In this document: piece by piece, positions 56,478 through 64,000 of the stretch
Layout: every line of letters begins with the position of its first letter
Numbering within the stretch: the first letter of the stretch is position 1
Assembly: GCF_037176765.1 (NCBI RefSeq)
Contig: NC_090021.1
Location: 32,480,229 to 32,544,228 of the forward strand
Source of the DNA: Anolis sagrei
Lineage: Eukaryota > Chordata > Lepidosauria > Squamata > Anolidae
DNA length: 64,000 nt
Direction: 5' to 3'
Program-made: the position numbers and the translations under genes
The notes under the pieces: model-generated
Seen by the model: only the letters and a program-made list of their open reading frames with translations
The model's database searches: none
What the model was told of the DNA's origin: nothing

Positions 56478-57112
56478 AGTCCATAGAATCATAGAGTTGG
56501 AAGAGACCTTTCGGGCCATCCAGTCCAACACCCGCCAAGAAGCAGGAATATCTAATTCAAAGCACCCACAACAGATGGCCATTGAGGCTCCAAAGAAGGA
56601 GCCTCAACCACATTCCAGGGCAGAGAGTTCCACTGCTGAACAGCTCTTACAGTCAGGAAGTTCATCCTAATGAACTTCCTGACTGTAAGAGGAAGGAATC
56701 TCCTTTCAGATGAAATCTCCTTTTTTGTAGTTTGAAGCCATTGTTTCACGTCCTAGTCTCTAGGGTAGCAGAAAACAAGCTTGCTCCCTCTTCCCTATGA
56801 CTTCCTCTCACATATTTATACATGGCTATCATGTCTCCTCTCAGCCTTCTCTTGTTCAGGATAAACATGCCCAGCTCTTTAAGCCGCTCCTCATAGGGCT
56901 TGTTCTCCAGATGCTTGGTCATTTTAATCACCCTCCTCTCGACACATTCCAGCTTGTCAACATCTCTCTTCAATTGTGGTGCCCAGAATTGGACACAATT
57001 TTCCAGATGTGGTCTAACCAAGGCAGAATAGAGGGGTAGCATGACTTCCCTGGATCTAGACACTATACTCCCATTTATGCAGGCCAAAATCCTATTGGCT
57101 TTTTAGCTGCAG
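56478..57112 (-). mobile_element. CR1 LINE, 3' region and RT C-terminus
   Basis: Starts catagaatcatagagttgga. The minus strand reads [40 protein letters not shown] and [20 protein letters not shown], then SATLETRT, a CR1 RT thumb region. A 19-bp inverted duplication breaks the 3' UTR near 56647. Confidence 0.9.
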
Positions 57113-57170
57113 CATCATGGACAAGTTAAGCATGAGCCAACAACGTGATGCTGCAGCTAAAAAGCCAATA
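57113..57170 (+). mobile_element. Inverted 5' piece of the CR1 copy
   Basis: About 50 bp in opposite orientation to 56478-57112. It repeats tgatgctgcagctaaaaagc then caataggatt, giving 30-bp inverted arms around the junction. Confidence 0.7.
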
Positions 57171-57289
57171 GGATTGTTTATAGGCCTTCCCAATAGTGTA
57201 GATAACTTCCTTTGTATTAGTTTTGGGTGGATCTTAAAATCCTCCCAGAGGCCAATTTTAGTTAGTCTATTCCATTTCTCTGCACAAAG

Positions 57290-57530
57290 CTCTTAGACGA
57301 AGGGTTAGATGGAATCATCCAGTTTGCAAATTGGGAGGGATTGCCAATACCCCAGAAGACAGGAGCAGAATTCAAAACGACCTTAACAGATTAGAGAGAT
57401 GGGCCATAACTAATAAAATGAAGTTCAGCAGGGACAAATGCAAAATACTCCACTTAGGCAGGAAAAATGAAATGCAAAGAATGGGGGACCGCGTGGCTCA
57501 AGAGCAGTACATGTGAAAAAAATATCTGTA
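57290..57530 (+). mobile_element. CR1 LINE RT fragment
   Basis: Reads GGIANTPEDRSRIQNDLNRL, ERWAITNKMKFSRDKCKILH and LGRKNEMQRMGD, the segment after the FADDTKL motif of CR1 reverse transcriptases. Confidence 0.85.
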
Positions 57531-57979
57531 AGTGTAACAAAGTAATTTCAGCATAAAGAAAAAGGTTTGGAAAGGTCTTTAGAAAAAATATAGCTGTTAG
57601 AATAGACTTCGACAACAAAGACATTTACTCGAGAATTCCCATATATAGCATCTTCTTACGCAACAAATATGCCCCTTCTGTTTATTTGGAGTGGCATCTG
57701 TTGGCTTTGGAGACTGCACAACATTTTCATCACTTTTTAATTTCTGTCTTACCTCCACTAATGCAGAACAGAATGCATTCTGTTTCCTCTAGGGTAGGAA
57801 TTGTTAGTGGTGGCCCATGGGTTGTGTTTGCTCCCTGGGGCACTATCAAATCAGCCTGGAAATCCTATCATGTTTCACTGAACACCTGAGCAAAAATGCT
57901 GCCAGCAACATCACATTTTAGGGAAATAAATCTGCAGCTATTATGGGCTCTAATATGAAAAATCTCTTTTCAAGGGTTG

Positions 57980-58074
57980 TACGCACAGGCAGCCCCCAAG
58001 TTATGAAGAAGATTGGTTGTGTAGGTTTGTTCTTAAGTTGAATTAGTATGTAACTAGGAACAGTTTTATGTGTA

Positions 58075-58116
<42 letters not shown>

Positions 58117-58425
58117 GGACTTTGGATAGCATAGGGAAGGATTAACACCCCTGTGGTGTTTGTTTTGCTGTCTGTGCCCCTGTTGAGAAGATTTCACCCC
58201 ACTTTCTGTTCCTGTGATAATTGGATTTTGAAAAATTTGGCATGTTGAGGAAACAAGGATTGGTGAAGAAGATTCAATGGAGACCCTTTCCCCCCATTAT
58301 AATTCTTTCAGGAGTGTCCCTACCTAGGGGCAGATTTTGCACACGTTGTGTTGTCTCACCCCTGTTCTTAACTATGAGTAATTTGTAAGTTGGATGTTTG
58401 TAACTCGATAACTGTCTGTATATGT
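57980..58425. mobile_element. Non-autonomous DNA transposon, pogo/Tigger-like ends
   Basis: Left end acaggcagcccccaagttat; right end aactcgataactgtctgta (inverse with mismatches). Interior has a (GATA)n run at 58076-58116 and the block agcatagggaaggattaaca shared with 38880-39195. Confidence 0.55.
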
Positions 58426-58463
58426 AATTAGTTTACAGCTCATGTGATTTTGTTCATGAAACT

Positions 58464-59305
58464 CTAGAATCATGGAGTAATAATAATAGAGTTGGAAGAA
58501 ACCACATGGGCCATCTAGTCCGGGGGTCCTCAAACTTTTCAAACAGAGGGCCTGGTCACAGTCCCTCAAACTGTTGGAGGGCCAGATTATAATTTGGGGG
58601 GGGGGGGGGATAACGAATTCCTATGCACACTGCACATAGATTATTTGTAGTGCAAAAAAGCACTTTAAAACAATGCAATCATTAAAACGAAGAACAATTT
58701 TAACAAATCTAAACTTATTAGCATTTTGATGGAAAGTGTGGGCCTGCTTTTGGCTGATGAGATGGGATTGTTGTTGTTGTTGTTGTTGTTGTTGTGTGCT
58801 TTCAAGTCATTTCAGGCTTAGTTGATCCTGAGCGAGGGCTGAGTAAATGATCTAGTCCAACCCCCTGCCGTGCAGGCCAAGCATAATGAAAAGCACCCAT
58901 GACAGATGGCCATCCATCCTCTGTTTAAAAACCTCAAAGAATGAGCTTCCATTATATTTGAAGACAGAGAGTTCCACTGCTGAAAGGTTGGTACGGTCAG
59001 GAAGTTTTTCCTAAACTTCAGGTGGAATCTCCTTTCCTATAATTTGCACCCATTGCTCCGAATCCTAGTCTCCAAGGCAGCAGAAAACAAGCCTACTCCC
59101 TCTTCCTTATGACATTATTTTGGATATTTAAACATGGCTATCATGTCTCCTGTCAAACCTCTCTACGGCAAGCTAAAAATACCCAGCTCTTTACGCTGTA
59201 GCTCTTAGGGCTTGGTCTCCAGGCCTTTGATCATTTTAGTCCCCCTCCTCTGGACACCTTCCAGCTTGTTAATCTCTCTCTTAAATTGTGGTGGCCAGAA
59301 CACCA
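58464..59305 (-). mobile_element. CR1 LINE fragment interrupted by a hAT
   Basis: Inverse CR1 phrases: ctagaatcatgg, agagttggaagaaaccacat, aaccccctgccgtgcaggcc, gagagttccactgctgaaag and cctctggacaccttccagct. A hAT copy is inserted at 58521-58849. Confidence 0.85.
58521..58849. mobile_element. hAT transposon nested in CR1, right end lost
   Basis: Same family as 42078-42445, opposite orientation: cgggggtcctcaaacttttc, gaggacc-type right end absent. Flanked by the 8-bp duplication atctagtc (58513-58520, 58850-58857) of CR1 sequence. It also carries the SINE-like tail (ttgttgtgtgctttcaagtc). Confidence 0.85.
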
Positions 59306-59474
59306 CACCAAGAGCAACAAAGTCTGAGGGTGATCTGAAGGATACTACATTGGTGAAGACTGCCCAAGAAGACATATACTGGACACCACAATTCTGAGAA
59401 CTAGGTAGAGTGGGGGAAAGTACCTTTTTTGGATTACTGACCAGTTAGTCAAAGTATCTTCAAACCATGTAGAG

Positions 59475-59480
59475 TTTAAT
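59475..59480 (-). terminator. SPATA45: Candidate SPATA45 polyadenylation signal ATTAAA
   Basis: Minus-strand ATTAAA 80 nt past the SPATA45 stop in repeat-free sequence. Confidence 0.4.
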
Positions 59481-59559
59481 GAAAGAAGGAACAACTTGAC
59501 AACAATGTTTTTCATTCAGCTGCCCAGTACTCCAACAGAAACAGCTTCTGAGGAACAGA

Positions 59560-59579
59560 TCAGCCAAAGATAGCATGGT
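59560..59579 (-). CDS. SPATA45: SPATA45 terminal coding exon (20 coding nt)
   Basis: After acceptor TTTTATTATTTACAG, two bases complete an Asp codon, then HAIFG and TGA. Phase and C-terminus agree with human NNAIFG. It is far too short to be found by coding statistics. Confidence 0.85.
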
Positions 59580-61705
59580 CTGTAAATAATAAAAATGGAG
59601 AACAGAATCACTGAGTTATACAAAACAACTTTCCTATGCAATCATTTGATTAAAGACATACTTTTAATGCAGTTTTTTCCCAATTGTGGTGCCCAGAACT
59701 AGGTATAGTATTCTTGTTGAGGTCTGACCAATGCAGCATAGAGTGGTGCTATTACCTCCCTTGATCTGGTCACTGTGCCCCTGTTGACACAGTCTAGAAT
59801 TGCATTGGGTTGTTTTTAGCTGCAGCATTAAACTGGTGACGAATGTCATGGTGATATGCCCAAGTATCTCAGGCTGAGATTCTACACAGAAGAGAATGGT
59901 GTGTGGAAGTATTATATGTGCGTATATGTATTGATTTTATTCCAGCAGAGCTTTATGGTCCAAAAATAGTTACCAGTATTTATTTATCATGCCAGAAGCA
60001 AGTTGAAGATACAGTTAAAATGCATTTAAAAGCACAAAGTGTTTTAAAACTTGGCATTATGCTAAATGTCCTTTCACCTGGAGTGCCTCTGGAGTCGCTC
60101 CATTGCAATGCCTGATCACAATCTCCCAAAGCAGTTACTATGCTTCCAACTCAAGAAGTGGACAGGAAAAGTGAGCTTAAAGCCAATCTTAAAAACTGTG
60201 ACATAGGAAGCTGGGAAGCCCTGGCCCTTGATTGCTCTAACTGGAGGTCAGCTGTGACCAGCAGTGCTGCAGAATTCAAAGTGGTACGAATGGAGGGTGA
60301 AAAGAGAAAAATGCCAAGAGGAAAGCACTTCAAGCCAACCCTGATCGGGACTGCCTTCCACCTGAAAATTGATGTCCTCACTGTGGGAGAACATGTGGAT
60401 CAAGAATAAGGCTCCACAGCCACCTATGGACCCACAACCAAGACACTACACTTGGAGGACCATCATCCTCGGGCTATGAGGGATTGCCTAAGAGAGATGT
60501 GGCAGGGCTCAGGTTGCATTGTAGTAGATGGTCTGTGGTTTGCTCTTCTCCGCACTCGCATGTCGTGGACTACACTATGTAGCCCCATTTCTTAATGTTA
60601 GCTCTGCATCTCGTGGTGCCAGAGTGCAGCCTGTTCAGCACCTTCCAGGTCATCCAGTCTTCTGTGTGCCCAAGAGGGAATTTCTTATCCAGTCTTAGCC
60701 ACTGATTGAGGTGCTGGGTTTTAGCCTGCCACTTTTGGACTCTTGTTTACTGAGATGTTCCTGCGAGTATCTCTGTAGATCTTAGGAAGCTGTTTCTTGA
60801 ATAGTGAAGAGAAGCAAACACAATCCCAGCTATTGGCTGGCCAAACTTTCAAGGAGATATTGTGTGTGTGTGTGTGTTTTGTTTTGTTTTGTTTTTTTAA
60901 ATGGGACTAGAGGGAAAAATTACATAGTTCTCATTTGAATTATCATGTGTTGCACACAGGACTGGTTGGAAAGAAAAATTGTAAGGAGCAAAGTTCTTTC
61001 TGCTCTTTGTCAGTGGCACTTCTCTTGGCCATAAAGGTTAAACCCCTGCAGAATTGTAGGCAATTTTAGATAAGGTTAAAACTAGACAAATAAACACAGC
61101 CTTTCTTCTCATTATTCTGAAAGTGGTGACCGAAATGAATCCAATAGTAATTGTATATAATTCCATCTTGTGCATATTGGTCTGTGGTCAGCAGTTTGCT
61201 GTTGGTAATTCAGTTACAATTGAATCCAAAGGAAGAAGAAAATGATGTGGTGGGAAGAGAGAAAAGGAAAAGAAAATGCAGTGGTGAACAGGTTAAAAAA
61301 ACAGGTAAATGAAGAAGATGGACAGCTTGTAGACAACAAACCGTTAGTGATGCCCTTGAATTTAACCAGGTATTTAAAGAAAAAATGACAGACTTAAATA
61401 ACAGTAATATGTATCTAGAGTACACTATATATGAGCTTACCTTTTTCTGGAAAATGCCTTTTTTCTCTGTTCTGAGGAGGAGTTATCCTTATCCAAGAGG
61501 TCCTCCCACTAATGTATTCGTGCTTCTCTACTATATAATTTTCCATTGAAGTCCGGTTCGACTGTGGATAATGTCTCCTCTGAGGCCTGAGCCAGGTTGA
61601 TTCAAGCTTGCTTTCCAGCCAGCAGTTGGATTCCCTCATCCGATTATAATCTATTAGGCGCTTTTGCTCTTCTGCAGACATGGCTGGTTGAACAGACTTA
61701 GCCAT
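59560..61705 (-). CDS. SPATA45: SPATA45, spermatogenesis-associated protein 45, 2 coding exons
   Basis: Small protein of unknown function; the name comes from testis expression in mammals. Exon A (61441-61705) runs from ATG to PEK plus one base with donor AAAG|GTAAGC. Exon B (59560-59579) adds six codons and TGA. Joined: 94 aa (human 98, from memory). Recognisable blocks: RESNCWLE (human RESNCLVE), SGRTSWIRI (human SGRSSWIKL), REKRHFPEK (human MERKHFPPK) and the C-terminal AIFG, identical to human. No domain, signal peptide or membrane segment is visible. The frame is open further upstream but without another ATG, so this start was chosen. A non-coding 5' exon is possible; no CpG island is near. 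The gene lies downstream of TATDN3 as in mammals. Confidence 0.9.
59680..59836 (-). mobile_element. CR1 LINE fragment
   Basis: Inverse CR1: caattgtggtgcccagaact, tgaggtctgaccaatgcagc and tttttagctgcagcatt. It lies upstream of the SPATA45 terminal exon, inside the intron. Confidence 0.8.
60090..60480 (+). mobile_element. Non-LTR retrotransposon C-terminal fragment
   Basis: Homologous to 5980-6310: LKNCDIGSWEALALDCSNWR, SAVTSSAAEFKVVRMEGEKR. In the SPATA45 intron. Confidence 0.65.
60480..60800 (-). mobile_element. LINE 3' end (CxCGE-H type), inverse
   Basis: The minus strand carries accacgagatgcagagctaa, atgcgagtgcggagaagagc and gcaacctgagccctgccaca, the family of 12480-13118. Confidence 0.7.
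61441..61705 (-). CDS. SPATA45: SPATA45 first coding exon
   Basis: 88 codons plus one base, from MAKSVQPAMSAEEQ to HFPEK. A second in-frame ATG eight codons on (MSAEEQ) could also serve as start. Donor GTAAGC is strong. Confidence 0.9.
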
Positions 61706-62311
61706 AGTAATGAGATAAATCCCTGCTTCAATGGACAAAAAGAAGCCGCCACGTGAGCTGATATCCCTGCTTGGTTGACATGGAAATGAAACCTAAGAAG
61801 ATAGGAAAATTGACCTCGATAGTCAATCCCGACAGGTAGGGGAGATAGAAAGAGAGGAGAGTCCTTCTAGCAGGCCTACTGAAGCATCACTTTTTAAAAA
61901 AGCTCCTCAGCCCTAAAATCTCTCCATTGGCATCCTATGATGAATGCATACTTGAGACTGATCTTGCAGTTCTTAGCCCTGAGAGCTGGCCATTCTCACC
62001 TTATGCTACAGTCCCTCGATAAAATTGGGTTCTGGACTTTCAGGTGATTTTGGTGCGGATATGGTCTTTGTCGAAATTGTTTATTTGGTGTTAAGCTTGT
62101 TCCTAAACAGCTAATGGAATATATCCTATATCAATCAATATGTTGATTATACTAGCCCAAGGTTATGACAAAAAGCTATAATATGTATAGAACAGTGTAA
62201 ATATGTAACAGAAGGAAATATGTAACAGAAAACATTAAACAAAGGTTATTATCAATCTCACACAAAGAATAAAAACTGCAAATTACAGATAAATGTTGGA
62301 CGAATCTACCC

Positions 62312-62962
62312 TAGTGGTTCCCAAACTCTTTTAGACCAGGGACCACTTGACGAGGGACCATTTTGACCAGGGACCGCTCTCCAACATTAGTACCAAAAAG
62401 ATAACAAATCTGTTTTTGGTCAACTTTAGAGTCAATGTATTGTAGAAGGCTTTTATGGCTGGAATCTCTGGGTTGTTGTGTAAGTTTATCATCTTACAAC
62501 CTCTGACCTCACAACCTCTGAAGATGCCTGCCATAGATGCAGGCAAAACGTCAGGAGAAAATGCTTCTGGGACATGACCATATAGCCCGAAAAACTTACA
62601 ACAACCCAACTTTAGATTTGGTTTGCTTATTTGGGATGCTGATTCAGAAAATTGCATTGGATAAACCACATCAGCTCTAGTTTCTGATACAGAACATATA
62701 CCATCCTGTAGTCACCATGTGCTCTCCCAAAGAAAACCATATTTAATCTAGACCTGATGTGGTAGTAGTAATCTTTCGTGGGTAGTCAGGTTCTCTCCTC
62801 TCAACATCCCTGTTGCCTTGGCACTGTAAGAGGTTTTGCAAGACCAGTCGCTTTTGTTGTCAAGTGGTTTCGAGGCAATTGTGTTGTAATGGTGAAGCCA
62901 CTGACCATATTTTCGTTCTTGTGGACTGGTGGTGGTCCATAGACCACTGGTTGGGGACACTG
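62312..62962. mobile_element. hAT-like element with nested repeat
   Basis: Left end tagtggttcccaaactcttt; right end read backwards cagtgtccccaaccagtggt. Flanked by an imperfect 8-bp duplication (atctaccc / atctactc). A ggccatacagcc-family repeat sits inside at 62434-62610. Confidence 0.65.
62434..62610 (+). mobile_element. Dispersed repeat, ggccatacagcc family, nested
   Basis: tcaatgtattgtagaaggct, aagatgcctgccatagatgc and aaaacttacaacaaccca. It interrupts the hAT-like element. Confidence 0.6.
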
Positions 62963-62964
62963 AT

Positions 62965-63330
62965 CTACTCTATATACTTATATATGAGTCTAGAAATTTC
63001 AGCTAAAAATCGACCTGAATAAACTTGGGTCAACTTATCCACATGTCAATGTGGATTCTGTAACTTAACTTTTACCAAAAAAGGAACCAGTCCCTTCTTT
63101 AAGTATTGTGGTGAAATGTTTAGTCTGATCTAGAAGAACTTAAAACAAGCACTGATATCCCTGCTCTCTCCGCCATGGCATCACTTCTGGTCTTTTTTTT
63201 AATACAGCAGTACTTCTGCTCCATGCAATAACCCTTGACTTATCCATGGATCATATAAAAATCCATAATTTTGATCCCCAAACCTGTTCTAGCCTTATAC
63301 GTGATGTCAACTTATATACGAGTATATAAA
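62965..63330. mobile_element. DNA transposon remnant with tatatac...gagta ends
   Basis: Inverted ends ctctatatacttatatatga and cttatatacgagtatataaa, like the element at 26703-27345 but with a different interior. Confidence 0.45.
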
Positions 63331-63339
63331 GTAGATGTT

Positions 63340-64000
63340 ATCTGAAATTCTTCCCTTCATTCACTCAGCATCATCCAGTCACCTCCACTCCCAACCCACT
63401 CTCTTAACAGACTTTTCTAACTGTCACCAAATAATCCTCCTGTCCAGAGAAAAGGCCCTTTAAAAAATCTTCCTCTCCCCCACAGAAATCTAAAATCACA
63501 TAATATTCTGTGCTGGAACTGAGTACCTTTACTTATTCCCAATCATTCCTTGATACTTACAGAATGCTACTCCATAACATATTAGCAAGTTTTCTTTTTT
63601 TCTTTTTCCTCTTTCCCCTGCATTGCACCAGGATGCAGTTTACAAGGAAGAGGCATAAAAACAGGATTTCCATGTTTTGAAAAGAAAAAAAAGGAAGAGC
63701 ATGCATTTCTTGTTTCAAACCAGTAGAACTACTAACAATATTTCTAACCATTTGAGTTAAATAGTCATTTCACCTTCCCTTTCCCCCTTCCCTCTCTTCT
63801 GACTGCTGCCTCACCAACTCCATCAATCTGCCTTGCTCCATTGCCCTCAAATGGCCAGACATTCCTTCACCATCTGGCATGGCTCGCTTGCCTTTCCCCT
63901 CACGGTCTGTTTCCCTTCTTTTCTACACTCAGAACTGCTGTCACTACCTTTTTCTTTCTTTCTTTCTCCTTCTCTGGTCCCATCTACACGGCCATATTAT
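63340..64000. other. Intergenic, pyrimidine-rich, unrecognised
   Basis: C/T-rich on the plus strand. The last 20 bases (catctacacggccatattat) look like the start of a palindromic MITE of the 2728-2878 family, cut by the window edge. Confidence 0.35.

Overview
The window is nuclear DNA from a squamate reptile, probably an iguanian lizard. The host genes are split into vertebrate-type exons with GT-AG introns. The spaces between exons are filled with a squamate repeat mix: RTE-BovB, CR1 and L2-like LINEs, BovB-tailed tRNA-derived SINEs (Sauria SINE type), 5S-rRNA-derived SINEs, SPIN-like and other hAT elements, a mariner, and many palindromic MITEs. Species cannot be fixed from this alone.

Four host genes were recognised from exon translations. 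They lie in the order BATF3 (-), NSL1 (-), TATDN3 (+), SPATA45 (-), which as I remember it is the order on human chromosome 1q32. BATF3 (695-7314) enters from the left edge with exon 1 and the bZIP basic-region exon; its leucine zipper lies beyond base 1. NSL1 (18767-33765, six coding exons, predicted 265 aa) is a subunit of the MIS12 kinetochore complex. TATDN3 (33930-46932, ten coding exons, predicted 269 aa) is a TatD-family metal-dependent hydrolase with all expected metal ligands. SPATA45 (59560-61705, two coding exons, predicted 94 aa) is a small protein of unknown function.

NSL1 and TATDN3 are head to head, with 164 bp between start codons. That GC-rich gap has E2F-, GC-box-, ETS- and CCAAT-like sites and is best read as one bidirectional promoter. 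BATF3 exon 1 sits in a second CpG-rich block (about 7040-7800). A 1.3 kb GGAA/GAAA polypurine tract lies just upstream of that block in BATF3 terms.

Layout: 1-7.3 kb BATF3 and its repeat-rich intron 1; 7.3-9.3 kb CpG block and purine tract; 9.3-16.8 kb intergenic, with a 1.26 kb BovB copy carrying a long RT reading frame and a 12-bp target-site duplication; 16.9-33.8 kb NSL1; 33.9-47.2 kb TATDN3, whose introns hold palindromes, a second BovB, a complete small hAT, a deleted mariner and a solo-LTR fossil; 47.2-59.5 kb gene-free, mostly CR1, L2 and MITE remains; 59.5-61.7 kb SPATA45; 61.7-64 kb intergenic repeats.

No CRISPR array, operon, prokaryotic feature or new multi-gene system was seen. 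The most unusual signals are nested or chimeric transposons, large palindromes, the GGAA tract, and changes in NSL1. Exon calls come from translating the sequence and comparing it with remembered family sequences; no database search was run.
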